Made by a program: the position numbers and the translations under genes
Origin: Listeria goaensis
Lineage (GTDB): Bacteria > Bacillota > Bacilli > Lactobacillales > Listeriaceae
DNA: 59,989 bases
Direction: 5' to 3'
NCBI RefSeq assembly: GCF_900186125.1
Contig: NZ_FYBQ01000013.1
Coordinates: forward strand, 1 to 59,989
Part shown: positions 19,694 to 27,167 of the stretch, piece after piece
Position numbering within the stretch: position 1 is the stretch's first letter
How the letters are laid out: every line of letters starts with the position of its first letter
The notes under the pieces: generated by a model
What the model saw: the letters and a program-made list of their open reading frames with translations, nothing else
Told to the model about the DNA's origin: nothing
Database searches by the model: none

Positions 19694-19740
19694 AAGGATT
19701 CCTTAACCCTTTTAAATCGGGGATGGGAATCCTTTTTTAT
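19694..19740. terminator. Bidirectional terminator between convergent genes
   Basis: AAGGATTCC (19694-19702) pairs with GGAATCCTT (19726-19734), with a T run on the plus strand and a T-rich run on the minus strand. It serves the Ig-repeat gene and the minus-strand kinase gene. Confidence 0.85.
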
Positions 19741-21053
19741 TTGGAAATTATTAATGAAACGCTAAATGATTTTTCTTCATTTGAAATAGTGTAGTCCACA
19801 TTGCTGTATTTGTGAGCAATCTTTTGGAAGATATATAGGCCTCGTCCTTGGTGGCCTTTTTTACTTGTTCTCCCTTTTTGAACCAATTGGCTTGTTTGGA
19901 GTATGTGCGTATCTGAAGTGGAATTTGTTAAATTAACTTCTAGCGCATCAGGCTGGGCAGCTAGACGGAGCTTGATTGTGGGATTTTCAGCATGTTCCGT
20001 CGCTTCGATGGCGTTATTGAATAGGATAGAGAGCACCCTAAGAAAATCGATTGTGTTTATGATGGTACGCTCGACTGGATAGGGAATATCTAGTTCGATG
20101 TGAATGTTTTTTTCTCGAGCTCGCGAAAGGTAATACATGATGGAGCTTTGTACGCTAGGAAGATAGATTTGCTGCACTTCTGTAAATTGTTGGTCGGGTG
20201 TATGACTTTTGATGTACGTATGCAGATTAGTCGTCATTTCTTTTACCTTGACCAAGTCGCCTTTTTCAGCGTGAATTTGAATAGTGAGCAGCAGTGCTTC
20301 GAAATCGTGGATAAAATCAAGTGCGAATTCGGTTTTTCGATGTTGTTCTTCGAGGTAAGCTAAATGTTGCGTTAAGAATTGGTAATCTCGGGCGGTTTTC
20401 GTTAGTTGAATTAAGAACAGCAGCAAGATTACGAAAAAAATCGAATTGATTAAGCCGAATATGGCAAAGAGGAGGCGGTTGTCTCCGAAAAAAACAAGAC
20501 GAATTGTGTTAATGATAAAAAGTGCAGGAATAACAATTATTACGGACAACTGTGTTAAGCGGCTTTGCTTATTATTGACTAATATGTCAATCCAGTGAAA
20601 CTTTTTATTTAAATATAAAAGGAGTAGGTCTATAGCGATAATGATGATGATGAAACTAATGCTTAAAAGTAAAAAATATTTTTCTTCCCATAAACCAGCA
20701 AACGTCATGATTTTAACCTTAATAAAATCGAGCGATAGGGAAAAAGACAGTATGATGGTGAGAAAATTAATGGCGATAATAATCGCAGCTGCGAACAAAT
20801 TATTTAGACGGCGGTAAGCGAAATAACAATGTGGGAGTGTGAGTAGAAATGGAACAAGCCACATTGCTGAAAGTGTAACTAAGGTGTGATTTGAAATAAT
20901 AAAAAACATGCCAAGAATCATGAGAATCATAAAGCCGACCAATTTGAAAGCATCGCGGTAGCTTATAAATAAAGGAGCATTAAGCAGCAATAAATTAACA
21001 AGTAGTCCTGAATAACCAGCAATTAGAATAATGTAATCAGATAAAATAAACAT
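19737..21053 (-). CDS. AgrC-like membrane sensor histidine kinase
   Basis: This is a sensor kinase of the GHKL class. The 438 residues begin with about seven hydrophobic helices (roughly 8-28, 38-54, 58-78, 86-108, 127-148, 168-188, 195-217) with almost no extracytoplasmic loops, like AgrC and similar peptide-sensing kinases. The phospho-acceptor is probably H249 (DFIHDFEALL). The ATPase part has NNAIEATEH as N-box and GHQGRGLYIF as G-box. It follows the LytTR regulator gene by 13 nt, so the pair forms an operon. No AgrB or AgrD frame lies beside it, so the signal is unknown. Confidence 0.85.
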   Translation of the reverse strand: MFILSDYIILIAGYSGLLVNLLLLNAPLFISYRDAFKLVGFMILMILGMFFIISNHTLVTLSAMWLVPFLLTLPHCYFAYRRLNNLFAAAIIIAINFLTIILSFSLSLDFIKVKIMTFAGLWEEKYFLLLSISFIIIIIAIDLLLLYLNKKFHWIDILVNNKQSRLTQLSVIIVIPALFIINTIRLVFFGDNRLLFAIFGLINSIFFVILLLFLIQLTKTARDYQFLTQHLAYLEEQHRKTEFALDFIHDFEALLLTIQIHAEKGDLVKVKEMTTNLHTYIKSHTPDQQFTEVQQIYLPSVQSSIMYYLSRAREKNIHIELDIPYPVERTIINTIDFLRVLSILFNNAIEATEHAENPTIKLRLAAQPDALEVNLTNSTSDTHILQTSQLVQKGRTSKKGHQGRGLYIFQKIAHKYSNVDYTISNEEKSFSVSLIISK

Positions 21054-21066
21054 GGAGTGGCTCCCC

Positions 21067-21819
21067 CTAAGAATTCAAATGTTTAAGTAGTTTATCGATG
21101 ATTTTTTTACTGGCATATAGTTCATAACCATAATTGAAGTGAATAATACCGAGCTTTCGATCAATGGAATTTATTTCATTTGTATTAATAATGAATGATT
21201 TTAAATTGGTATAAAAATTATTGTCCTCACATAGTAATTTTAAAGCACTAATTGGATAGCGTACGGAAAGACTACGGTTTTTACAATTGATTTCGGAATA
21301 GTTTTTACTACCCGTTAATGTTTGAATAAAAACAATATCTTTTTTTCTTAAAAAAAGTCGTTCTGACCCATTTTTTAAAATAATATCGCCTGTCAAAGCT
21401 TTTTTGGCTTCTTTTTCTTTAATGTCCTCGAAAATTTTTTGAATTTGCGCTGGAATGGAATCTAAACTATCAGATTTTTTGATGAGGTAACCGGAAGGGA
21501 GAATATGTCGATTGATAATTTCTAAACTTTTATTCTGATAAGATGTGATGAAGTAAAGATAGCAGTGGGCGTTTTTGTGGCGAATTAATTCAGCGATGTC
21601 AATGCCAGACATGGCTTCCTTTAAAGCGATATCAAGAAAATAAATGTCGTTATCCATAATGGGAAGTGTTTCAAGCTGATTTATAAAGGAATTGATATTG
21701 GAAATGATATGCATATCGGAAACAATGTCAAGTTCTTGAGTGGAAGTCAAGATGCAATTTTCGATGAATTCTCTATGGAGAAAATCATCCTCAACCAGGA
21801 AAATATTCATTTTATCCAT
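21067..21819 (-). CDS. LytTR-family response regulator (AgrA-like)
   Basis: This DNA-binding regulator pairs with the kinase downstream. I start at 21819 (MDKMNIFLVEDD) after GGAGGAAGGAG, giving 250 residues; the frame runs on to 22059, but only through AT-rich spacer. The receiver domain has acidic D11/D12 and the acceptor D63 (IYFLDIAL). The LytTR domain occupies about 145-245 (FLRKKDIVFIQT onward). The RR-then-kinase order differs from the agrBDCA order. Targets may include the surface protein, the Crp-like gene or the polysaccharide operon, but this is inference from position only. Confidence 0.88.
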   Translation of the reverse strand: MDKMNIFLVEDDFLHREFIENCILTSTQELDIVSDMHIISNINSFINQLETLPIMDNDIYFLDIALKEAMSGIDIAELIRHKNAHCYLYFITSYQNKSLEIINRHILPSGYLIKKSDSLDSIPAQIQKIFEDIKEKEAKKALTGDIILKNGSERLFLRKKDIVFIQTLTGSKNYSEINCKNRSLSVRYPISALKLLCEDNNFYTNLKSFIINTNEINSIDRKLGIIHFNYGYELYASKKIIDKLLKHLNS

Positions 21820-22001
21820 ACTCCTTCCTCCAAAGTGCCAAAAATAGGTCACAAAGGAGTTAAAAAAACTATTAATTGCTTTATCATTATATTTGTAACA
21901 CGTTAAATGTTGAAAAACAATAGCTAAGATCAAGTTTACATTAATTTTAAAGAATAAGATAGATGTAGAACGAATATTCTTTATTATGTTCAAAAATCCG
22001 C

Positions 22002-22020
22002 ATGTATATAAAATATACAT
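22002..22020. promoter_or_regulatory. 19-bp palindrome in the divergent regulator spacer (21820-22193)
   Basis: ATGTATAT and ATATACAT are perfect arms around AAA. The 374-bp AT-rich spacer between the LytTR regulator (minus) and the Crp-like gene (plus) has no gene. It also holds a minus-strand TATAAT (21891-21886) suited to the regulator operon, two TTGAC boxes 19 bp apart (22087, 22106) and a TACAAT (22166-22171) without a proper -35 before the Crp-like gene. The palindrome is a candidate operator for one of the flanking regulators. Confidence 0.5.
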
Positions 22021-22193
22021 TTTTGTAGCAAAAAACAAAGCGAAACCATAAAATTTCACGAAAAAAAGCGTATATTTGCACTAAAGTTGACATTTTCGTA
22101 AAAAATTGACCGTATCTGCAACTTTTATTACACTTTGGCCTATTCTTCCTTGAAAAGATTTTAGATACAATAAATTGGGAGAGGAGGGGCGTC

Positions 22194-22844
22194 ATGGACT
22201 TTCTAAGTCTGCATGAGAAAATAACTGAGCATCAAAATTTATCGTTATTTCTGTTAAGTAAGTTCAAATATAAGAAGACAGAGTTGAAAAAGAATATGGA
22301 ATATCGTGTAAAAGAAAATGAATTTATTATTGTGCTAAACGGATTATCGATAAAAAAAATTAACAATCGGATTACAGGGGAATATCAGTATAGCTTTAAT
22401 TCAGAAGGCGATTTTATTTTTATGGTAGAGGATGATGAAACTTATTATTTAAGCAATATAAAAAAATGTCATATTGCAATCCTAAATAAAGACGCTATTT
22501 TTGACACACTCGAAGAAGACGGCTTACTTGTACATCTTTTTTTGGAACAATATTTGAAAGTTGAAGAAGAAATGCATTTCTTAAATTTACAGCTTTTAAA
22601 CTCAAATAAGCGGATTATTCACTATATATTACAAATTTCTAGACTCAATCAACAAGCTTTTAAATTGCCATATCTGTTGTTTCCTAAAGAAATTACTGTA
22701 ACAAGCTTAGCGAAATACTGCAATTGCAATCGAATAACGGCTTCAAGGCTGTTAAGTAAATTAAAAGAGAAAAAGTACATTTTTCCAGAAGAAGAGGGCT
22801 TTATGATTCCTGAGGAAAATGTGGAGTATCTTTTAAATATGTAA
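22194..22844 (+). CDS. Crp/Fnr-family transcriptional regulator
   Basis: This is a 216-residue Crp/Fnr-like protein. The first about 110 residues fit a cyclic-nucleotide-binding-type beta-roll; a long dimer helix follows (about 115-150, FLEQYLKVEEEMHFLNLQLL), and the winged helix-turn-helix is at about 163-200 (EITVTSLAKYCNCNRITASRLLSKL). It is AT-rich, with many Lys, Ile and Asn residues. The sequence is not PrfA (210-237 residues, different N-terminus), though Listeria have many such paralogues. A strong AGGAGG precedes it. It lies 15 nt before the lipoprotein gene and may control the polysaccharide operon. Confidence 0.82.
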   Translation: MDFLSLHEKITEHQNLSLFLLSKFKYKKTELKKNMEYRVKENEFIIVLNGLSIKKINNRITGEYQYSFNSEGDFIFMVEDDETYYLSNIKKCHIAILNKDAIFDTLEEDGLLVHLFLEQYLKVEEEMHFLNLQLLNSNKRIIHYILQISRLNQQAFKLPYLLFPKEITVTSLAKYCNCNRITASRLLSKLKEKKYIFPEEEGFMIPEENVEYLLNM

Positions 22845-22859
22845 GAAGGAGAGAATTTT

Positions 22860-23294
22860 ATGAAAAAAGTTGGACTTATAATGAGCTTAACGCTCATGCT
22901 GCTTAGTCTAATGGCCTGTGGCAATAATGCGGAAACGACAAAGTTGGAACAGAGAAAAACGGCATCATGGCAAATCACACCCACAAAAATTGTGCAGCAA
23001 GATAGTTCGGAAAAAGGTAAAAAAGAATTGGTGATTTCATACAAAGTAAAAAATATCTCGAAAAAAGAGCAAGGAATTGTGGCTGCTGACTTTTTCTTAA
23101 CTGACAATGATGAACATTATTTTTATGCAAAAGGTAGTTTGAAAAACATAAATGAAGTTGTGAAACCGGGTGACGAGAAAGAAGGAAAAGGATATTACAT
23201 TATTCCAAAAGACTTGAAAAAAGCAGACTTAATCTATAGCCCAATTAATTCAGAAGAAAAAACTACTTGGAAAAATCTATCTATTCAAAACTAA
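22860..23294 (+). CDS. Small lipoprotein with DUF4352-like domain
   Basis: This is a 144-residue lipoprotein. The signal MKKVGLIMSLTLMLLSLMAC has a lipobox with the modified Cys at 20. The mature part (about 35-140) resembles the immunoglobulin-like DUF4352/telokin-type fold (ISYKVKNISKKEQGI, then VVKPGDEKEGKGYYII). The role is unknown; being between the Crp-like regulator and the first glycosyltransferase, it may work at the cell surface with the exported polysaccharide. A good ribosome site (AGAAGGAGAG) precedes the ATG. Confidence 0.8.
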   Translation: MKKVGLIMSLTLMLLSLMACGNNAETTKLEQRKTASWQITPTKIVQQDSSEKGKKELVISYKVKNISKKEQGIVAADFFLTDNDEHYFYAKGSLKNINEVVKPGDEKEGKGYYIIPKDLKKADLIYSPINSEEKTTWKNLSIQN

Positions 23295-23317
23295 GTATGG
23301 AAAAGGATGACGGGCTA

Positions 23318-24568
23318 TTGAATATCTTGTATTTGCATCAATATTTTGCAACACTATCTTCCTCGACCTCCATTAGAAGCTTTATTTTTTCACAGAAATT
23401 GGTCGAAAATGGACATCAAGTTACCGTTATAACGACAGATGCGTTCATGAAGCAGGAAGAACCTTACAAAATTACAGGTGATGTGAAATATTATCATATC
23501 GAAGGCGTAGAAATTTTGGCGGTTCATAGCGATTATAGTAATTTTTTAGGGAAAAAAGCTCGGATTATAGAGTTCTTAAAATTTATGCGGAAAGCTGAAC
23601 GCGTTGGTAAGACGTTGCCCAATATTGATTTAATATTTGCTACTTCTACACCACTTACAATTGGTATTACCGCGATGGGATTAAGTAAAAAACTGAAGGT
23701 GCCTTTCGTATTTGAAGTTCGTGATCTATGGCCAGAAGCGCCAATTCAAATGGGCTACATAAAATCTAAGCCCCTTCAACATATATTACGACGAATGGAA
23801 AAACGGATTTATGAAAAAGCCGCACATATTGTCTGTTTATCACCAGGCATGGCGGACGGCGTGCGACTAAGTGGCATTTCAGAAGATAAAATTTCGGTCA
23901 TTCCTAATTTGGCAGATTTAGAACTATTCACTGATGAAAATATTAATTATTCGCTGAAACAGGAAATTAAAGAAAAATGGAATTTGGAAAATCAATTTAT
24001 TATTTCGCACATTGGCGCTATGGGAGAGGCAAATGGCTTACACTATTTGTTAGACGCGGCGGAACGAATTAGCAAGCAAAATGTGCCGGACATTCAGTTT
24101 CTTATCGTAGGCAGTGGGAAAACAAAACCAGAACTTGTTTCTGAATGTGAAAGGCGGAATATTCAAAATGTTATTTTTTTAGATATGATTGAAAAAAGAG
24201 ATGTGCCAACATATTTAGATTTGGCGCATATCACAATAACGAGCTTTTTACCTAAACCGATATTAGCTACAAATTCGCCAAATAAATTTTTTGATGCATT
24301 AGCAGCTGGAAAACCAATCATCGTGAATTCTGATGGCTGGACGAGAGAGATTGTTGAAAAGCATAAAATAGGTTACTACGTTGATGCTAGAAACCCGCAA
24401 CAATTAGCTGATTTGTTAATAGAGCTAAAAGATAACAAAGAAACTTTACGAGGTTTGAAAAAAGAAATTAAGGCTGTGGCGGAAGCTGAATTTAGCGCTA
24501 GACGTGCAGCTAAAGACTTACTTGGAATTTTAGAACAAGTTGCGATGAAGAGGGGGCAGAAATATTGA
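23318..24568 (+). CDS. Glycosyltransferase family 4 (first polysaccharide gene)
   Basis: This is a GT-B fold glycosyltransferase with the start pattern MNILYLHQYF seen in WbuB-like enzymes, so I choose TTG at 23318 (AAAAGG at 23301-23306), giving 416 residues, over ATG 23297, which lacks a ribosome site. The donor-binding C-terminal half shows HIGAMGEANGLHYLLDA and the ExxxxxE-like region FFDALAAGKPIIVNSDGW. It probably transfers a nucleotide sugar onto the lipid-linked repeat unit. Acceptor and sugar cannot be told. It overlaps ugd by 4 nt. Confidence 0.85.
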   Translation: MNILYLHQYFATLSSSTSIRSFIFSQKLVENGHQVTVITTDAFMKQEEPYKITGDVKYYHIEGVEILAVHSDYSNFLGKKARIIEFLKFMRKAERVGKTLPNIDLIFATSTPLTIGITAMGLSKKLKVPFVFEVRDLWPEAPIQMGYIKSKPLQHILRRMEKRIYEKAAHIVCLSPGMADGVRLSGISEDKISVIPNLADLELFTDENINYSLKQEIKEKWNLENQFIISHIGAMGEANGLHYLLDAAERISKQNVPDIQFLIVGSGKTKPELVSECERRNIQNVIFLDMIEKRDVPTYLDLAHITITSFLPKPILATNSPNKFFDALAAGKPIIVNSDGWTREIVEKHKIGYYVDARNPQQLADLLIELKDNKETLRGLKKEIKAVAEAEFSARRAAKDLLGILEQVAMKRGQKY

Positions 24569-25878
24569 ATATTGCGATTGTAGGAACAGGGTACGTTGGA
24601 TTAGTGACAGGTGTTGGTTTGGCAGCAATTGGTCATAATGTGACCTGCATTGATATTGATCAAACGAAAATTCAGAAGTTAAACAATGGGGTTTCGCCGA
24701 TTTATGAACCGGGCATTGAGTCGCTCATTTTAAAAAATATTGCGGAAGGAAGACTAAGTTTTACATCGTCTTTTGCTGAAGGTGTTTACTTGGCAGATGC
24801 TGTTTATTTAGCGGTTGGAACGCCTACTGGAAGTGATGGGCAAATTGATATGACTTATTTTAATCAGGCTGCTAGCGCAATTGCTGAGGCTATTACAAAG
24901 CCAACTGCTGTGGTCATCAAAAGTACTGTGCCCGTTGGGACAAATAAGGAATTACAATGCTTGATGGATCAACAAGCGGGTTGCAAAGTTACGGTAGTTT
25001 CAAATCCGGAATTTTTACGTGAAGGAATGGCGCTTCATGACATGTTTCACGGGGACCGAATTGTGATTGGCGCGACTGATGAAAAAGTGATTCAAATGAT
25101 GGAGGAAATTAATTCACCTTTTGAAATTCCAATTGTGACAACGACACCGAAAAGTGCGGAATTAATTAAGTATGCGTCGAATGCTTTTTTAGCTACTAAA
25201 ATTAGTTTTATTAACGAAATTGCTAATTTATGCGACCGAGTTGGTGCTGACGTGCAGGAAGTTAGTTTCGGAATGGGGCTCGATAAACGGATTGGAAAGA
25301 AATTTTTACAAGCAGGTATTGGTTACGGGGGCTCGTGCTTTCCGAAAGATACACTTGGTTTATTGCAAATTGCGCATGAAGCGGGTATGACATTTCCATT
25401 ACTTCAGGAGGTTATTCAGACGAATGCCGAGCAGCAGCGAGTGCTTGTAAGTAAATTGCTTGAAAAAATGGGAGCAATTCGGGGTAAGAAAATCGCGATT
25501 CTAGGAATCGCTTTTAAACCAAATACGGATGATGTTCGTGAAGCGCCAGCGCTTAGAATTATAGATGAGCTTGCGAGTTACGGGGCGCTTATTTCTGCGT
25601 TTGACCCGGTTGTGAAGGCGGAAGATGTGGCAATGCCTGAGAACGCTAAGCTTTCTAGTTCTATTCGGGAGACACTTGAGCAAGCGGATGCGGCGCTAGT
25701 TGTGACGGAATGGGATGAAATTAAAGCGATTCGAGCGGAGGATTTTAAAGAATGGATGAGTCAGGCGCATGTGTTTGACGGTAGAAATTGTTTTAATCCA
25801 GACGAAATGTCTAAGCTAGGCGTTTATTATGAAGCGATTGGTCGCGGAGGAGAAATTAAAGAGTTGGTTGCGAAATAA
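24565..25878 (+). CDS. ugd: UDP-glucose 6-dehydrogenase
   Basis: It oxidises UDP-glucose to UDP-glucuronate with two NAD. The Rossmann motif is GTGYVGLVTG (7-16) and the catalytic cysteine C258 lies in YGGSCFPKD. The C-terminal UDP-binding domain has AFKPNTDDVREAPA. The 437 residues are normal. The start is a TTG overlapping the preceding stop. Its presence argues that the polysaccharide contains glucuronic acid or a sugar made from it, so it would be acidic. Confidence 0.93.
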   Translation: MNIAIVGTGYVGLVTGVGLAAIGHNVTCIDIDQTKIQKLNNGVSPIYEPGIESLILKNIAEGRLSFTSSFAEGVYLADAVYLAVGTPTGSDGQIDMTYFNQAASAIAEAITKPTAVVIKSTVPVGTNKELQCLMDQQAGCKVTVVSNPEFLREGMALHDMFHGDRIVIGATDEKVIQMMEEINSPFEIPIVTTTPKSAELIKYASNAFLATKISFINEIANLCDRVGADVQEVSFGMGLDKRIGKKFLQAGIGYGGSCFPKDTLGLLQIAHEAGMTFPLLQEVIQTNAEQQRVLVSKLLEKMGAIRGKKIAILGIAFKPNTDDVREAPALRIIDELASYGALISAFDPVVKAEDVAMPENAKLSSSIRETLEQADAALVVTEWDEIKAIRAEDFKEWMSQAHVFDGRNCFNPDEMSKLGVYYEAIGRGGEIKELVAK

Positions 25879-25892
25879 AGGAGGGGAGCGTC

Positions 25893-26495
25893 ATGGAAGG
25901 CAGGCGTTATTTGCGGCTAAAAGCGCTGCTGGATTGTCTAATGGCAACAATTGCTTTGCTAGTAGTAGTCATTCCCTTTATAATACTTACTTTATTTTTA
26001 GCTTGTTATTATCGGGGGAATCCATTTTACATTTGTGAGCGTGCGGGGCTCTTTGGACGACCGTTTAAACAATATAAATTCAAATCGATGTTTGATGAAA
26101 CGCCAGGAATAGAAACGGGGGAACAAAATCGGATTAGTCCAGTCGGGAAATTTCTGCGGGAGTGGAGTATTGATGAAATTCCGCAACTCATCAATATTTT
26201 AAAGGGTGATATTAGTTTTATCGGCCCGCGTCCACTTACTTGTGATTACATCGCTTTTTATAATGACAATGAAAAAAGGCGGCTTGAGGTTAAACCGGGT
26301 CTAACGGGGCTTGCACAAGTGAACGGGAGAAATACAATTAGTTGGACGGAAAAATTCAAGTTGGATGTGGCATATGTCGATCGCTTTTCCTTAAAGCTTG
26401 ATATGAAAATTTTGCTTCGAACGGTCCGAGTTGTTCTCACACGAGAGGGGGTTAATCAAAATGAATCGATTACAGCAGAGCGTTTCAAAAGATGA
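25893..26495 (+). CDS. Undecaprenyl-phosphate sugar-1-P transferase (priming enzyme)
   Basis: This is a monotopic phosphoglycosyltransferase of the PglC type, which loads the first sugar-1-phosphate on undecaprenyl phosphate. It has 200 residues, a single membrane segment at about 17-39, and then the catalytic core: KFRSM-like YKFKSMFDE with the catalytic acidic pair region, SIDEIPQLINIL, SFIGPRPL and KPGLTGLAQVNGRN. Its small size matches PglC rather than the long WbaP form. AAGGAGGGG precedes the ATG. This enzyme starts each repeat unit. Confidence 0.9.
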   Translation: MEGRRYLRLKALLDCLMATIALLVVVIPFIILTLFLACYYRGNPFYICERAGLFGRPFKQYKFKSMFDETPGIETGEQNRISPVGKFLREWSIDEIPQLINILKGDISFIGPRPLTCDYIAFYNDNEKRRLEVKPGLTGLAQVNGRNTISWTEKFKLDVAYVDRFSLKLDMKILLRTVRVVLTREGVNQNESITAERFKR

Positions 26496-27156
26496 GCGGC
26501 CATTAGTGATTATCGGGTGTGGCTCGCAAGGTCGAATGTTGCGCAATATCGTGGAACATCATAATCTAGGCTACAAATTTGTCGGCTTTTTAGACGATCA
26601 AATTACGGATTTCAGAGGAATAGACGGTGGATTTGAAGCGCCTGTTAGTTATAGTCAATCACTCCTAAGCGAAGAAGTATTTTTCATTTTAGCAATTGGG
26701 AATGTGGATGATCGGTATAACGTGGCTAAAAGGTTAACGCATATTCCAGAAAATCGCTATGCTACGATTATTCATCCGCATGCTTACGTGGATCATACTG
26801 TTGAAATTGGCTACGGGACATATATTTCCGCGAGCGTAGCGATTATGCACGGGGTAACGGTTGGCAGTCATACGAGCATTTTGACAGGGAGTGTCATTGA
26901 ATACGAGTCCCAAATTGGCTCATTTGTAAACATTTCGCCGAACGCTACTTTATGCGGGAATGTTCGTGTCAACGATATCTCTTTTGTGGGTGCTGGGGCA
27001 TCGATTATTCAAGGCATTACACTTGGGGAAAGAAATCTGATTGGTGCAGGTGCTACAGTGATTCATGATGTTGCTGCAGACTCCCTTGCCCTCGGTACCC
27101 CTGCGGTAGTAAAGCCGCGTAAAAAAGAAATGACACTATCCAATGTGTTTATGTAA
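26461..27156 (+). CDS. PglD-like sugar O/N-acyltransferase
   Basis: This acyltransferase has an N-terminal Rossmann-like domain (LVIIGCGSQGRML, residues about 15-27) and a C-terminal left-handed beta-helix of hexapeptide repeats (about 95-215), the PglD/NeuD architecture. Family members acetylate UDP-4-amino-sugars or sialic acids. I start at 26461 after GAGAGGGGG, giving 231 residues; the gene overlaps the priming enzyme by 35 nt. No aminotransferase for a 4-amino sugar is in the window, so the substrate is open. Confidence 0.82.
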   Translation: MNRLQQSVSKDERPLVIIGCGSQGRMLRNIVEHHNLGYKFVGFLDDQITDFRGIDGGFEAPVSYSQSLLSEEVFFILAIGNVDDRYNVAKRLTHIPENRYATIIHPHAYVDHTVEIGYGTYISASVAIMHGVTVGSHTSILTGSVIEYESQIGSFVNISPNATLCGNVRVNDISFVGAGASIIQGITLGERNLIGAGATVIHDVAADSLALGTPAVVKPRKKEMTLSNVFM

Positions 27157-27167
27157 ACGAGGAGATT

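Noticed and set aside
21895-21910. Possible PrfA box in the minus-strand promoter region (TTAACGTGTTA)
   Set aside because: Spacing between the half-sites is 2 nt rather than the 4 nt of TTAACA-NN-TGTTAA, and the outer bases do not match.
21820-22193. Search for an AgrD-like peptide gene or AgrB near the kinase-regulator pair
   Set aside because: No short frame with an amphipathic leader, Cys core and acidic tail plus a ribosome site was found on either strand.
22194-22844. Crp-like gene as a PrfA orthologue
   Set aside because: Length, N-terminus and helix-turn-helix differ from PrfA, and no virulence cluster genes are nearby.
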